Positions 17,525 through 27,559 are shown, numbered from the stretch's first letter. The stretch: 64,000 nucleotides of DNA from an uncultured Pseudomonadales bacterium (GCA_958296195.1 OY282455.1:3100001-3164000), one strand, 5' to 3'. The notes: a model not told the origin generated them from the letters alone. Made by a program: numbers and translations.

Positions 17525-17601
17525 TGGCGCGCCCGGAAGGACTCGAACCTTCAACCGCCTGCTTAGAAGGCAGATGCTCTATCCCGTTGAGCTACGAGCG
17601 C
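17525..17601 (-). tRNA. tRNA-Arg (anticodon TCT)
   Basis: The 77-nt cloverleaf has acceptor GCGCTCG pairing with CGGGCGC, D arm AGCTCAACGGGATAGAGC, anticodon stem CTGCC with loop TTCTAAG centred on TCT, T loop GTTCGAGTC, G discriminator and encoded CCA. It reads AGA and AGG, rare codons in this GC-rich genome. Confidence 0.95.
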
Positions 17602-17619
17602 TCGGCGACAACAGGGCAA

Positions 17620-17696
<77 letters not shown>

Positions 17697-17723
17697 CAAT
17701 GCTCGAACCGCGATGGGGGGCGG

Positions 17724-17752
17724 ATGATACTGTCGCCGCCATGGGCCGTCAA
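17724..17752 (-). promoter_or_regulatory. Strong promoter of the tRNA-Pro-Arg-His (tig-clpP) unit
   Basis: The minus-strand -35 TTGACG (17747-17752) and -10 TATCAT (17724-17729) have a 17-bp spacer. The stretch after the -10 is almost pure G/C, the discriminator typical of stable-RNA promoters under stringent control. The -35 starts three bases beyond the murA stop codon. Location and quality make it the likely driver of the tRNAs and, by read-through, of tig-clpP. Confidence 0.75.
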
Positions 17753-17754
17753 TG

Positions 17755-19035
17755 CTACTCCTGCAGCCGCTCGATTTGGGCGCCGAGGCCGCGCAGGCGT
17801 TCGTCCAAGCGTTCGTAGCCCCGGTCGATCTGGCCGATGTTGTGGATGGCGCTCTCCCCTTCGGCGGCGAGGGCGGCGATCACCAAGGCCATGCCGGCGC
17901 GAATGTCCGGCGAAACCAAGTGTTCGCCGCGCAGTTGCGCCGGACCTATCACCACGGCGCGGTGCGGGTCGCAAAGCACGATGCCGGCGCCCATATCAAT
18001 GAGCCGGTCGGTGAACACCAAGCGCCGGTCGAACATCTTTTGGTGAATGAGCACCGTGCCCCGGCTTTGCGTGGCCAGCACCAGGGCGATGCTGATGAGG
18101 TCCGGCGGAAAGCCGGGCCAAGGCATGTCATCGATCTTCGGCACCGAACCATCGAAGTCCGGCTGCACGGTGAGCTCCTGTTCGGCCGGCACTAGGATGT
18201 CGCCGTCCTCGACGTCCCAACGCACCCCCAGCCGACCAAACATGATGCCGGTCATGCGTTGTTCGTGGGGCCGAGCGGCGCGGATGCGGATGGCGGATCC
18301 GGTGGCCGCCGCCAAGCCAATCAAGGAGCCGACCTCCATGTAGTCCGGCCCGATGGCGAAGGCGGCGCCATGCAGCCGCGGCACCCCCTCCACGGTGAGG
18401 TCATGGGTGCCGACGCCGTCGATGCCGGCGCCCATGGCGTTCAGACAGCGGCACAAGTCCTGCACATGGGGCTCCATTGCGGCGTTGGAGATGCGGGTCA
18501 CACCTTCCGCCAGCACCGCGGCGAGAATCGCCTGCTCGGTGCCGGTGACGCTCATTTCGTCCAGAAACAGGTCGCACCCCCTAAGGCGTTCCGCGCGCAG
18601 CACATGCCGGTCCTTCTCTATGGCGATGTCCGCGCCCAAGGCGTGCAGGGCCAAGAGGTGCGTGTCCAAGCGCCGGCGCCCGATTCGATCACCCCCCGGG
18701 CGGCGGATGACGGCGCGCCCAAAGCGGGCCAGCAGCGGCCCGGCCAACAAAACCGCGGTGCGGATGCGGCTGGAGAGCGCCCAATCCGGCGCCTCGTCGC
18801 GCACCCCCCCCGCATCAAGACGGCAGCGGTTGTTCTCGAACTGAGTGGCGACCCCCATGCTCTCCAGCAACTCCAGCTTGGTGCGGACATCGCCTATGTC
18901 CGGCACGTTGCCGATGGTGAGCGGCTCGTCCGTCAACAAGGACGCCGCCAACAGGGGCAGCGCCGAGTTCTTGTTGCCCATGGGAACGATGTCCCCGGCC
19001 AGCGGCCGACCGCCGGTGATGCGGAAGTAGTCCAT
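17755..19035 (-). CDS. murA: UDP-N-acetylglucosamine 1-carboxyvinyltransferase MurA, Cys-to-Asp variant
   Basis: EPSP-synthase-fold transferase of about 426 residues that would attach enolpyruvate to UDP-GlcNAc, the first committed step of peptidoglycan synthesis. K22 and N23 of the active site are present (GNKNSALP), and the late RAGMALV segment keeps the PEP-binding Arg. The mobile loop reads RPGGDRIGRR: Asp116 (codon GAT at 18688-18690) replaces the fosfomycin-reactive Cys115 of E. coli, as in mycobacterial and chlamydial MurA. ATG 19035 starts MDYFRITGG; the frame extends further but without homology. It is a divergent MurA, so a second copy elsewhere is possible. Confidence 0.85.
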   Translation of the reverse strand: MDYFRITGGRPLAGDIVPMGNKNSALPLLAASLLTDEPLTIGNVPDIGDVRTKLELLESMGVATQFENNRCRLDAGGVRDEAPDWALSSRIRTAVLLAGPLLARFGRAVIRRPGGDRIGRRRLDTHLLALHALGADIAIEKDRHVLRAERLRGCDLFLDEMSVTGTEQAILAAVLAEGVTRISNAAMEPHVQDLCRCLNAMGAGIDGVGTHDLTVEGVPRLHGAAFAIGPDYMEVGSLIGLAAATGSAIRIRAARPHEQRMTGIMFGRLGVRWDVEDGDILVPAEQELTVQPDFDGSVPKIDDMPWPGFPPDLISIALVLATQSRGTVLIHQKMFDRRLVFTDRLIDMGAGIVLCDPHRAVVIGPAQLRGEHLVSPDIRAGMALVIAALAAEGESAIHNIGQIDRGYERLDERLRGLGAQIERLQE

Positions 19036-19114
19036 CAAGGAATGATCGGCCCATCTCCCCCTGTGTTCAAGACTTGCGGAGCGAAAGGCGCCGCAAGGGC
19101 TCAAATTGGCCGTT

Positions 19115-19147
19115 TTGCCGTCCAAGTGCAAGGCGCTGAGGTATAAA
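19115..19147 (+). promoter_or_regulatory. Candidate folD promoter
   Basis: A good -10 (TATAAA, 19142-19147) lies 29 bp before the folD ATG. The nearest -35-like word, TTGCCG (19115-19120), is 21 bp away, longer than optimal, so only the -10 is convincing. The word GTTTTGCCG recurs about 40 bp downstream, flanking the -10 on both sides. Confidence 0.4.
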
Positions 19148-19175
19148 ATGGCAGTTTTGCCGAGGCGCCTGCTGA

Positions 19176-20036
19176 ATGACGGCCCAGATTCTAGATGGCA
19201 AGCGCGTCGCCGCCGAATGCCGGCGTCGAATTCACACGCAGGTGGAGCAACGGGTCTCCCGCGGCGCCCGACCGCCGGGGCTGGCCGTTGTCCTGGTTGG
19301 CAATGACGCGGCCTCCGAGGTTTACGTCAACGCCAAGCGGCGGGACTGCCAGGAAGTGGGCTTCCATTCCATAGTGGAGCGGGTGCCGGCAACCATCACC
19401 CAAGCGGAACTGGAGGCTCGGGTCGCGGCGCTGAACGCCACTCCCGAAATCGACGGCATTCTGGTGCAGTTGCCGCTGCCCAAGCACATTGATGCAGACC
19501 GCATCACCGACCGGATAGATCCCGCCAAGGACGTCGACGGCTTCCATCCCTACAACATAGGCCGCCTAGCCCTGCGCCGACCGGCGCTGCCGCCCTGCAC
19601 GTCCAAGGGCGTCATGCTGCTGCTCGACAGCACTGGCGTGGACTATCTGGGCGCCAGAGCGACCGTGATCGGCGCCTCCAACCATGTGGGCCGCCCCATG
19701 GCTCTGGAGCTGCTGCGCGTCGGCTGCACGGTGGAGGTGGCCCACAAATTCACCCGCGACACCGCCGCCTGCACCAAGGAGGCGGACATCCTCATTTCCG
19801 CGGTCGGCCGGCCCGGCTTGGTGGCCGGGGACTGGATCAAGCCCGGCGCCATCGTCATCGACGTGGGCATTACCCGGGACCTCCAAGGCAGATTGCATGG
19901 GGACGTGGACTTTGAACGCGCCGCCAAGGTCGCCGCTTGGATCACCCCGGTTCCAGGAGGCGTCGGGCCGATGACCCGGGCGGCGCTGATGCTGAACACG
20001 CTGCAGGCGGCGAGCCGGGCCAGCGACCGCGGCTAA
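19176..20036 (+). CDS. folD: Bifunctional methylenetetrahydrofolate dehydrogenase/cyclohydrolase FolD
   Basis: The 286-residue cytoplasmic enzyme interconverts 5,10-methylene- and 10-formyl-THF with NADP. The catalytic-domain motif [10 protein letters not shown] contains the Tyr and Lys of the active site. [14 protein letters not shown] and the [12 protein letters not shown] loop are diagnostic. The Rossmann part has [14 protein letters not shown] and ends with [13 protein letters not shown]. Length is standard. It is divergent from murA. With PurF and FolC it contributes to one-carbon and purine metabolism. Confidence 0.97.
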   Translation: MTAQILDGKRVAAECRRRIHTQVEQRVSRGARPPGLAVVLVGNDAASEVYVNAKRRDCQEVGFHSIVERVPATITQAELEARVAALNATPEIDGILVQLPLPKHIDADRITDRIDPAKDVDGFHPYNIGRLALRRPALPPCTSKGVMLLLDSTGVDYLGARATVIGASNHVGRPMALELLRVGCTVEVAHKFTRDTAACTKEADILISAVGRPGLVAGDWIKPGAIVIDVGITRDLQGRLHGDVDFERAAKVAAWITPVPGGVGPMTRAALMLNTLQAASRASDRG

Positions 20037-20098
20037 AGCCTCGTGTACTGCGCCAGGGCCCTTAGCGGCTTGGGTGAAGCATCGGTTTCACGCCAACC

Positions 20099-20851
20099 AT
20101 GACGACCGCAGCCAAGGCCCTACATTCGCCACCTGTTTCCAACAGGCTGTTCATCTCAGATCTGCATCTTGACGGCGTTGCGGACCTGCGCTTTGCCCGC
20201 TTCATCGAATGCTTGGATGTGGAAGCCCCGCAGGTCGATGAGATCTTCATCCTCGGCGACCTGTTCGAAGCCTGGATAGGCGACGATGACGATGGCGAAC
20301 TGGCCGAGCAAGTCTGCACGGCGCTGCGCCGGGCGTCAGCCGGCACAAAGCTGTGCTTCATGCCCGGCAATCGGGATTTCCTCTGCAGCGCCGGCTTCGC
20401 CGAACGCAGCGGGGCCACGCTGGTCGAAGACCCGTTCCTAACCGAAGACGGCCTCATCCTCGCCCACGGCGACGCGCTCTGCACCGACGACACGGCTTAC
20501 CAACGGCTGCGCAAGGAGGTGCGCAATCCGCAATGGCAGAGGGACATGCTGGCAAGGCCCTTGACGGAGAGGCGCAAAATCGCCGCTGATTTGCGGCTAG
20601 CCAGCGCCGCCAGCAAGGCCAGCAAGGCGGAGGTCATCATGGACGTCAACCTAGGCGCCGTCCACAAGCTGTTCAGGGACCTGGACGCCAAGGTCATGGT
20701 CCATGGCCACACCCATCGTCCCGGCGTTCACCGCAGCGCCGGAGGCATCCGCTACGTGCTCGGCGATTGGGCGCACTGCGGCTGGTTGCTGCGGCAAACC
20801 GGCCAAGACCGGCGGCTGGAGTGCTTCAGCCTCGCCCTTCCCTACGCCTGA
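20099..20851 (+). CDS. lpxH: UDP-2,3-diacylglucosamine diphosphatase LpxH
   Basis: Calcineurin-like metallophosphoesterase of 250 residues. Metal-binding motifs are FISDLHLD, ILGDLFEAWIGDD, PGNRDF, LAHGDALCTDD and HGHTHRPGVH. The GDLFEAWIGDD and GNRDFL stretches are specific to LpxH, which makes lipid X in lipid A synthesis at the inner-membrane face. This marks the organism as a lipopolysaccharide maker. It follows folD by 62 bp on the same strand and converges on the DUF1289 gene. The start is ATG 20099, with no strong ribosome site. Confidence 0.93.
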   Translation: MTTAAKALHSPPVSNRLFISDLHLDGVADLRFARFIECLDVEAPQVDEIFILGDLFEAWIGDDDDGELAEQVCTALRRASAGTKLCFMPGNRDFLCSAGFAERSGATLVEDPFLTEDGLILAHGDALCTDDTAYQRLRKEVRNPQWQRDMLARPLTERRKIAADLRLASAASKASKAEVIMDVNLGAVHKLFRDLDAKVMVHGHTHRPGVHRSAGGIRYVLGDWAHCGWLLRQTGQDRRLECFSLALPYA

Positions 20852-21004
20852 TCCAAGCGCTGCACCCAGCACCCAAGGGAAACCACGCTTCCAGAACGCA
20901 ACTGGAACCGTCGGTGCTCCCCAAGCGACGGACTAGCCGACCAACGCTTAGCGGGAGAGACGAAGGTAGCAGCCTAACGCTCGACGACGCGGTCTAGGGC
21001 CGGC

Positions 21005-21466
21005 TCATTCCGGCGGGGCTCGGAAGCTCTGCTCGTAGTGGGCGCCGGAGCGGCGCATCATTTCTCCGTCTATCTGCGCCAGCAACGCCCGTCCCTGCTC
21101 GACTCCGCTGCGTTGGCTGTGCTCAGCGCCGCTTTCCACCGGCAGCCACGGCGGCGGGCGGCGCTTCAGCACCAAGCGCCTGAGAACCTCGTGGGCAACG
21201 GCCGGGGGCGCCACGCCGCCAATGCGCCGCAGCCGGACCGACCCGGCCAACGCCACCAGCTGTTCGATGCGCTCCGCCGACAGGCAGTGGGCGGCAGCGC
21301 CGGAGCGAATCCGGTCCAGGCGCCGCTGCACCCTCACCCGCTGGGCGTCGCTGTAGCCGTTCCATTCGCTGATCTCGTGGGCGAAACGATAGCAGCCGCG
21401 GCAGACCAGATCGCCGTAGGTGGTGGAGCAAACACCAATGCAGGGGCTGCCGGTGGGATCAGGCAT
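21005..21466 (-). CDS. DUF1289 domain protein
   Basis: The 153-residue protein begins with the DUF1289 cysteine pattern: SPCIGVC, then LVCRGCYRF, four Cys that probably bind a metal or Fe-S centre, and the downstream [13 protein letters not shown] motif. Family function is not established. Its start codon lies inside the end of purF (8-bp overlap), so it is translated at the end of the folC-dedD-cvpA-purF unit. The C-terminal half (from about residue 75) shows no recognisable domain. The gap 20852-21004 to lpxH holds no clear terminator. Confidence 0.8.
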   Translation of the reverse strand: MPDPTGSPCIGVCSTTYGDLVCRGCYRFAHEISEWNGYSDAQRVRVQRRLDRIRSGAAAHCLSAERIEQLVALAGSVRLRRIGGVAPPAVAHEVLRRLVLKRRPPPWLPVESGAEHSQRSGVEQGRALLAQIDGEMMRRSGAHYEQSFRAPPE

Positions 21467-22985
21467 TTTCGTAGAGGTCCATGACGGCTTGGCTGCCGTG
21501 CAGACCGGCCTCCAGCCATTGCTTGCTGCGGTCGTTGCGGGTCCGGGACAGGCGCTCCAGATAGTCGCCGTCTATGCCGCCGGTGATGTAGTGGCCTTCG
21601 AACACGGAGCATTCGAAGGCGCTGATGGCGGGATTGCCAAGCTGGGCGCTGGCGATGAGGTCGTCAAGATGTTGATAGGCTAACCAGTCCGCCCGAATCA
21701 AGCGGCTAACCTCCTCCTCCGAACGGCCAAAGGCGACCAATTCCTCCACCGCCGGCATGTCGATGCCGTAAACATTGGGATAGCGGATGGGCGGCGCCGC
21801 GGAAGCCACGTAAACCCTTCTGGCACCGGCGTCCCGCGCCATCTGTACGATCTGGAAAATGGTGGTGCCGCGCACGATGGAGTCATCCACCAGCAGGACG
21901 TTCTTGCCCTTGAACTCCAGACCGATGGCGTTCAGCTTCTGGCGAACCGACCTTTGCCGCATCTGCTGGCCCGGCATGATGAAGGTGCGACCGATGTAGC
22001 GGTTCTTGATGAATCCCTCCCGGTACTTCACGTTCAGCGCATAGGCCAAGGGCAAGGCGCAGGTGCGGCTGGTGTCCGGAATGGGGATTACCACGTCGAT
22101 GTCGTGGTCCCGCCCGGGATAGTACTCCAGCACCCGTCCGGCCAGATGCTCGCCCATGCGCAGACGCGCCTTGTAAACCGAAATCTCATCGATGATCGAG
22201 TCCGGCCGCGCCAGGTAAACGTATTCAAAAATGCAGGGAGCTTGCACCACCGGCGGAGCGCATTGGTGCTTGGCGACCTCCCCGGCGTCGCTAATGAACA
22301 CCGCCTCCCCCGGACTGACGTTGGCGACGAATTCAAAGCCCAGCATATCCAAAGCCACGCTCTCCGACGCGACCATGTACTCATAACCCCATTCCGAGGG
22401 ACGGCGGCCGTAAACCAAGGGCCTGATGCCGTGCGGGTCCCGAAAGGCGACCAAGCCGGCGCCGATGATCATGGCGACAGCGGCGTAGGCGCCTTGGCAG
22501 CGCCGATGCACGGCGCCAATCGCTTGGAAGATGTCGTCCGCTCCAGGTCGCTCCACATGCATCGTCTGCAGCTCGTGGGCGAACACGTTGAGCAGCACCT
22601 CGGAGTCGCTGCCGGTGTTGAGATGGCGGCGGTCCTCCCGAAACAGATCGGCCTTCAAGGCGTCCGAGTTGGTCAGGTTGCCGTTGTGGGCCAGCGTGAT
22701 GCCGTAGGGCGAGTTGACGTACATGGGCTGCGCTTCGGCGGAACTCGAGGAGCCGGCGGTGGGATAGCGCACATGGCCCAGACCGATGTTGCCCACCAGC
22801 CGGTCGATGTGGCGTTGCTGAAACACGTCCTGCACCAACCCGTTGTCCTTGCGCAGATGCAGGCGGTCGCCGTCCCCGGTGGCCATGCCGGCGGCGTCCT
22901 GGCCCCGGTGCTGCAGGACGATCAGGGCGTCGTAGATGCGCTGGTTGACCGGCCCGCGGCCGACCAGACCGACTATGCCGCACAT
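21459..22985 (-). CDS. purF: Amidophosphoribosyltransferase PurF
   Basis: The 508-residue enzyme makes 5-phosphoribosylamine from PRPP and glutamine, the first step of purine synthesis. The mature N-terminal nucleophile is Cys2 (MCGIVGLVG). The glutaminase domain shows [10 protein letters not shown] and LAHNGNLTN. The PRTase domain shows the PRPP loop [12 protein letters not shown]. Length is as in E. coli. Its ATG overlaps the cvpA TGA by one base; cvpA-purF is a conserved gammaproteobacterial pair. Confidence 0.97.
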   Translation of the reverse strand: MCGIVGLVGRGPVNQRIYDALIVLQHRGQDAAGMATGDGDRLHLRKDNGLVQDVFQQRHIDRLVGNIGLGHVRYPTAGSSSSAEAQPMYVNSPYGITLAHNGNLTNSDALKADLFREDRRHLNTGSDSEVLLNVFAHELQTMHVERPGADDIFQAIGAVHRRCQGAYAAVAMIIGAGLVAFRDPHGIRPLVYGRRPSEWGYEYMVASESVALDMLGFEFVANVSPGEAVFISDAGEVAKHQCAPPVVQAPCIFEYVYLARPDSIIDEISVYKARLRMGEHLAGRVLEYYPGRDHDIDVVIPIPDTSRTCALPLAYALNVKYREGFIKNRYIGRTFIMPGQQMRQRSVRQKLNAIGLEFKGKNVLLVDDSIVRGTTIFQIVQMARDAGARRVYVASAAPPIRYPNVYGIDMPAVEELVAFGRSEEEVSRLIRADWLAYQHLDDLIASAQLGNPAISAFECSVFEGHYITGGIDGDYLERLSRTRNDRSKQWLEAGLHGSQAVMDLYENA

Positions 22986-23581
22986 CAGAGCACTATCCCG
23001 TTTGGCCGACAGCGTTCGGCGTCCTCTCCCATCGATCTCTCCTGATCTTGTTCCCCATAGCAGGCCGCAGGCGCGGTCAAGCTGTCCGATGGCGCTTGCT
23101 GTGGTGGTGCGCCGTCGCCTCCACCCCCGATGAAGCCGACCAACTCGTCCTCAAACTGCACCAGCATCGGCCTAGTGAAGGAAGCCCGCCACCAATCCGC
23201 GTGCTCGGCGAAGGGACGCACGGCGACCAAACCGACCAAGCAGATCAACAGCCCCCGAGCGCCGCCGAACGCCAGCCCCAAGGTGCGGTCAAGGCCCGTC
23301 AGGCCAGTTGCCTCGATCAGCCGGGCCATCAGGTGCTTAGCCAAGCTGCCAAGCACCAAGACGGCCACGAAGACGGCGACGTAGCCGGCGACGTTGTCCC
23401 AGTCCCAATCCAGACCCATCCAATCATCGACCAAGGGTCCGAAGTAGAAAGCGCCCACAAAGGCGGAAATCCAAATAATAAGGGACAGGATTTCACGAAC
23501 CAGGCCGCGCACCACGCCAATGCAGGCCGACAGCGCGACCACGCCGATGACGACGAGGTCCAAGGTGGGAATGTCCGTCAT
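22985..23581 (-). CDS. cvpA: CvpA family inner-membrane protein
   Basis: Membrane protein of 198 residues with four predicted helices (about residues 8-25, 30-48, 65-82 and 102-122). It has the CvpA features [13 protein letters not shown] and the conserved [16 protein letters not shown] loop. In E. coli CvpA is needed for colicin V production and envelope homeostasis; the biochemical role is unknown. The C-terminal 60 residues are hydrophilic. Context between dedD and purF is the classical one. Confidence 0.92.
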   Translation of the reverse strand: MTDIPTLDLVVIGVVALSACIGVVRGLVREILSLIIWISAFVGAFYFGPLVDDWMGLDWDWDNVAGYVAVFVAVLVLGSLAKHLMARLIEATGLTGLDRTLGLAFGGARGLLICLVGLVAVRPFAEHADWWRASFTRPMLVQFEDELVGFIGGGGDGAPPQQAPSDSLTAPAACYGEQDQERSMGEDAERCRPNGIVL

Positions 23582-23615
23582 GCCGGCTTAGGCGACTCCA
23601 GCGATCAAAACGGCC

Positions 23616-24143
23616 CTAGTTGCCGAAGGCCATGAGTCTGGCCTCCACCTCGTAACGGCCCGACAACTCCTCAGCCAGCCGCGCGGCCCGCTCAGCGTCC
23701 AGCAAGGGACCCACGGCGACCCGGTTGCGAATGATGTCGGCTTCGGGCTTGTAGCTGCTGAGGAAGGCTTCGTACCCGTCCGCCCGCAGGCGGTCACGAA
23801 ACGCCCTCGCCTTGTCGGCACTGGCGAAACTACCCAGTTGCACGGCCCAAGCGTCGGTTCGGTCATTGGGTGCGGACAGCACGGGTTCGCCCATTTTGGT
23901 CTTGGTCCCGCGATGAAAGCCCTGCTCGTCGGTTTCCGCGCGCAGCCCCTCGACCCGAGCCGCGAAGTCGCTTTCCGGCACCCGGTCGAGGCCCCGCACC
24001 ACTGGCGGTTGGTAGTCTTCGTTGACGGGTGCGAGCTGCACCGGCGGAGCGTCGTCCCGGTCGAACAGCATGGGTACGAAGATGACGCCGACGGACAGCA
24101 AAAACAGGGCGCCGGTGGTGCGGTAGCGAGTGCGTTCGTTCAT
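23616..24143 (-). CDS. dedD: SPOR-domain protein, DedD-like
   Basis: The 175-residue protein has one N-terminal membrane helix (about 11-27, TGALFLLSVGVIFVPML), a polar linker and a C-terminal SPOR domain (about 97-175) beginning WAVQLGSFASADKAR. SPOR domains bind denuded septal peptidoglycan, so a division-site role as for DedD is expected. Its ATG overlaps the folC stop by four bases. Position between folC and cvpA matches E. coli dedD. Confidence 0.88.
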   Translation of the reverse strand: MNERTRYRTTGALFLLSVGVIFVPMLFDRDDAPPVQLAPVNEDYQPPVVRGLDRVPESDFAARVEGLRAETDEQGFHRGTKTKMGEPVLSAPNDRTDAWAVQLGSFASADKARAFRDRLRADGYEAFLSSYKPEADIIRNRVAVGPLLDAERAARLAEELSGRYEVEARLMAFGN

Positions 24144-25435
24144 CGCAAGGGGGAAGCGTGCGCCGCCGCGCCCTCCGGCTCGGCCTTTTCACGGGAGTTC
24201 AGCAATTCAACACGCACCGCAGCGGCCACCGCAAACGAACCGAAGGCAAGGATAACATCAGATGGGCCGGCTAGCGACCGCGCCAACCGCAGGCCGTTGC
24301 GCAAAGAGCCGGCGACGGCGCTGCCGGGCGGAGCGCCGCGGGCGGCCAAGTCCAGAGCGGACAGGCCGCGGGTGCCCTGGGTATCGACCAAAACCCAATG
24401 GCGGACGACGCCGCGCAACGCCGCAAAAATGCCCTGGCTGTCTTTGTCCGCCAAATTGCCGAACAGGGCGACCACAGCAGCGGCCGGCCAACGCCTCGGT
24501 ATTTCCGCCGCCAAGAAGCGGGCGCCCAGCGGGTTGTGGGCCACATCGACCCACCACTGCCGTCCGTCGGCGACGATGGACTCCAAGCGCCCGGGCAACC
24601 ATGCGGAAGCAACGCCCCGACGCAGGCTTCGCTCGCCCACCCTATCCTCGCCGAAGGCGGAATCGACCACCAGGGCGGCGGCGGCGGCCAGGGCGCAATT
24701 GCCCAAGGGCAACCCACCTCCCGGCAAGCCGGAGAAGACGCGGCCATCGACTTCCAGATCCCACTCGCCGGCGGCTGCGGCGGCCCGTATCTCCCGACCA
24801 AGGCGCCGCGGGCGGGACGCGCAGTCCCGCGCCGCCTGCAGGACGCTGTCCGGCATGTCCTCGCCGAGCAGGATGCGCTGGCCCGGTCGGAAGACCCCGG
24901 CCTTCTCCCGACCGATGGCCTCCCGCGTGGCGCCGAGATAGTCCATGTGGTCGAGATCGATGCTGGTGACGACCGCCACCTCGGCATCGACGATGTTGAA
25001 GGCGTCCAAACGCCCGCCCAGCCCCACCTCCAGAATGGCCACGTCAACCGAGGCCGCCTTGAAGCAGTGCAGGGCCGCTAGGCAGGAGAACTCGAAGTAG
25101 GTCAAGGGCAGTTGCCGTCGGGCGGCCTCCACCGTCGCAAACGCTTCGCACAGAACGGCGTCTTCCGCTTCGGCGCCGTTCAACCGCACCCGTTCATTGA
25201 AGCTGTGCAGATGCGGCGAAAGGGTGCAGCCCACGCGAAGACCGGCGGCAAGCAGTATCTGCTCCAAGCAGACGGAGGTCGTGCCCTTGCCGTTGGTGCC
25301 GGCGACGATGACGGACAGGGGCGCCGGCTTGAGAACCTCCAAGGACTCCGCCACCTGGCGCACTCTGCGCAACCCCAGATCGATAGAACGCGGATTGAGC
25401 GCCTCAATATGGGCGAGCCAGCCGTCCAAGTCCAT
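24140..25435 (-). CDS. folC: Folylpolyglutamate synthase / dihydrofolate synthase FolC
   Basis: Mur-ligase-family enzyme of about 431 residues that adds glutamates to folates. The P-loop VAGTNGKGTTS, the EVGLGGRLDA stretch, SIDLDHMDYLG and a C-terminal domain starting near VDVAHNPLGA are diagnostic. The frame is open upstream of ATG 25435, but homology starts at MDLDGWLAHIEALNPRSIDLGL. There is no good ribosome site, so the start has modest certainty. It opens the folC-dedD-cvpA-purF run. accD, its usual upstream partner in Gammaproteobacteria, is absent here. Confidence 0.94.
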   Translation of the reverse strand: MDLDGWLAHIEALNPRSIDLGLRRVRQVAESLEVLKPAPLSVIVAGTNGKGTTSVCLEQILLAAGLRVGCTLSPHLHSFNERVRLNGAEAEDAVLCEAFATVEAARRQLPLTYFEFSCLAALHCFKAASVDVAILEVGLGGRLDAFNIVDAEVAVVTSIDLDHMDYLGATREAIGREKAGVFRPGQRILLGEDMPDSVLQAARDCASRPRRLGREIRAAAAAGEWDLEVDGRVFSGLPGGGLPLGNCALAAAAALVVDSAFGEDRVGERSLRRGVASAWLPGRLESIVADGRQWWVDVAHNPLGARFLAAEIPRRWPAAAVVALFGNLADKDSQGIFAALRGVVRHWVLVDTQGTRGLSALDLAARGAPPGSAVAGSLRNGLRLARSLAGPSDVILAFGSFAVAAAVRVELLNSREKAEPEGAAAHASPLR

Positions 25436-25533
25436 GCAAGCAGGGACGGGGCGAGGGGAGCCGGCGCCGGGAGACTTCACGGACCCAAGGCGCCGCGTTG
25501 ACGTGCAGGGAGCAAGGGTGGGCAACGCCGGCT

Positions 25534-25552
25534 AAAAAGCCCGACCGGGCTT
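25534..25552 (-). terminator. Rho-independent terminator at the end of trpA
   Basis: Minus strand: stem AAGCCC (25552-25547), loop GGTC, stem GGGCTT (25542-25537), then a T-run. The stem starts inside the trpA TAA stop codon. It should end the long aroC-leu-asd-fimV-truA-trp unit and separate it from folC, leaving about 98 bp for a folC promoter. Confidence 0.8.
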
Positions 25553-26354
25553 AGCGGTCCATGGCTCGGCGAATGTCCCGAACCACGCGCCGGAGTGCGG
25601 CTGGAATGGCCTCGGGTTCCGTGCGCAGCGCCCCCATCCGGGACACCAATGCGGCGCCAATGACAACGCCGTCCGCGTGTTGGGCGACCGCCCGCGCCGT
25701 CTCCCCGTCCTTGATGCCGAAGCCGACCAGCACCGGCAGGCGGGTGCGCTGCCGCAGCCGCCCAAGGTGGTGCTTCACGGCGGCGACGTCGAGGTGGTCG
25801 GCCCCGGTGATGCCTTTCAGGGACACCAGGTAGATGAAGCCGCTGGCCGCTTGGTCGATGCGGCTCAAGCGTTCGTCCGAAGTGGTCGGCGCCGCCAGCA
25901 GAATGAGATCGATGCCGACCTTGGCGAGCGCTTCGCGCAGGGCTTGGGAATCCTCCGGCGGCAGATTGACGACGATCAGGCCATCGACGCCGGCGGAAGC
26001 GGCTCGCTCGGCGAAGGCACTTTCGCCCATGGCGAGGATGCTGTTCAGGTAGCCCATCAGAATCATCGGGGTCTCGCCGTTGCGCAACCGAAACTCCTGA
26101 ACGCAGCGCAGCGCTCCCGCCAGGCTTGCGCCGGCTGCCAAGGCGCGCTCCGAAGCGGCCTGAATGGCCGGCCCGTCGGCTTCGGGGTCGCTGAACGGGA
26201 TGCCCAACTCCAGCATGTCCGCGCCGCCTTCGGCCAAGGCCAGCAAGGTCAGCGCGGTGGCCTCCAGGTTCGGGTCGCCGGCGGTGATGAAGGGCACCAA
26301 GGCCCTGCGCCCTTGGTCGCGCAGCCCTTGCAAAGTTGCGGCGATGCGGCTCAC
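25551..26354 (-). CDS. trpA: Tryptophan synthase alpha subunit TrpA
   Basis: TIM-barrel lyase of 267 residues cleaving indole-3-glycerol phosphate. Conserved stretches are the strand FITAGDP, the catalytic Glu in [16 protein letters not shown], the loop [14 protein letters not shown] with the catalytic Asp, and GFGIKDGE near the phosphate site. The ATG overlaps the trpB stop by four bases. It forms the alpha2-beta2 complex with TrpB. Confidence 0.97.
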   Translation of the reverse strand: MSRIAATLQGLRDQGRRALVPFITAGDPNLEATALTLLALAEGGADMLELGIPFSDPEADGPAIQAASERALAAGASLAGALRCVQEFRLRNGETPMILMGYLNSILAMGESAFAERAASAGVDGLIVVNLPPEDSQALREALAKVGIDLILLAAPTTSDERLSRIDQAASGFIYLVSLKGITGADHLDVAAVKHHLGRLRQRTRLPVLVGFGIKDGETARAVAQHADGVVIGAALVSRMGALRTEPEAIPAALRRVVRDIRRAMDR

Positions 26355-27559
26355 AGGCGGGTGCCGTCCAGGTCGGCAACGGTTTGAATGTCCTTGTCCC
26401 CTCGTCCCGAAAGGTTAACGATCACCACCTGCTCGGCCAGCGCCGCCGCCTCCCGCACCACCCAGGCCAAGGCGTGGCTGCTCTCCAAGGCCGGCATGAC
26501 GCCCTCGGTGCGGTTGAGCAGCCGAAAGGCGTCGAGCGCTTCGGCGTCCGTCACGGAACTGTACTCGGCCCGGCCAATGTCCTGCAGATGGCTGTGCTCA
26601 GGGCCGACGCCCGGATAGTCGAGGCCGGCGGAGATGGAGTGGGTGGGCGATATCCGGCCGTCCGCATCCTGCATCAGATAGGTGCGGTTGCCGTGCAGGA
26701 CGCCCACTGCACCGGCGTTCAGCGGCGCCGCGTGCCGCCCCGTTTCCAGCCCCAGGCCGCCGGCCTCTACGCCGACTAGACGGACCTCCTCGTCGTCAAT
26801 GAACGGATGGAACAGCCCCAAGGCGTTGGAGCCGCCGCCGACGCAGGCCACCAGCGCATCCGGCAGGCGCCCGGCAAGCTCCAGGCATTGGCTTCTCGCC
26901 TCCTGCCCGATCACCGCCTGAAAGTCCCGCACCAACTTAGGGTACGGGTGCGGGCCGGCGACGGTGCCGATGATGTAGTGGGTGTCGTCCACATGGGTCA
27001 CCCAGTCCCGCAGGGCCTCGTTCATGGCGTCCTTCAAGGTCTTGGAGCCGGAACGCACGGGCACCACCTCCGCCCCCAACAGCTTCATGCGATAGACGTT
27101 CAGCGCTTGGCGGGCGATGTCCTCCGTGCCCATGTAGATCTGGCAGTCGAGGCCGAAGCGGGCGGCGACGGTGGCGGTGGCCACGCCGTGCTGGCCGGCG
27201 CCCGTCTCCGCGATCACCCGAGGCTTGCCCATGCGCCGGGCCAGCAAGGCTTGGCCGACGCAGTTGTTGATCTTGTGGGCGCCGGTGTGGTTCAAGTCCT
27301 CCCGCTTCAGGTAGATTTGCGGTCCGTTCAGCCGCTCCGTCAACGCCTTGGCGAAATAGAGCGGGGTCGGCCGGCCGACGTAGTGGGCGAGGTCTTGGGC
27401 AAATTCGGCTTGGAACTGTGCATCGGCTTGGGCCGCGGCGTAAACGGCCTCCAGCTCATCGAGGGCGTGGATGAGCGTCTCCGCCACGAACCGCCCGCCG
27501 TGCTGGCCAAACCAACCCCGCTGCGAGGGCTGGGCGTAGTTACTTCCGGGCTGCGGCAC
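26351..27559 (-). CDS. trpB: Tryptophan synthase beta subunit TrpB
   Basis: PLP enzyme of 402 residues making tryptophan from indole and serine. The PLP lysine is in HTGAHKINN, substrate-loop residues in [10 protein letters not shown], and the phosphate cup in [10 protein letters not shown]. It starts with GTG at 27559, inside the end of trpF (20-bp overlap), preceded by GGAGG. Only trpF, trpB and trpA are here; trpE, G, D and C must be elsewhere, as in many Pseudomonas-like genomes. Confidence 0.97.
   Translation of the reverse strand: MPQPGSNYAQPSQRGWFGQHGGRFVAETLIHALDELEAVYAAAQADAQFQAEFAQDLAHYVGRPTPLYFAKALTERLNGPQIYLKREDLNHTGAHKINNCVGQALLARRMGKPRVIAETGAGQHGVATATVAARFGLDCQIYMGTEDIARQALNVYRMKLLGAEVVPVRSGSKTLKDAMNEALRDWVTHVDDTHYIIGTVAGPHPYPKLVRDFQAVIGQEARSQCLELAGRLPDALVACVGGGSNALGLFHPFIDDEEVRLVGVEAGGLGLETGRHAAPLNAGAVGVLHGNRTYLMQDADGRISPTHSISAGLDYPGVGPEHSHLQDIGRAEYSSVTDAEALDAFRLLNRTEGVMPALESSHALAWVVREAAALAEQVVIVNLSGRGDKDIQTVADLDGTRL

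Noticed and set aside
19003-19075. Promoter-like hexamers directly before murA (TTGAAC / GATCAT)
   Set aside because: Spacing is acceptable, but both hexamers are poor and the implied start would coincide with the murA ATG.
20852-21004. Terminator between converging lpxH and the DUF1289 gene
   Set aside because: No stem longer than five pairs followed by a T-run was found.
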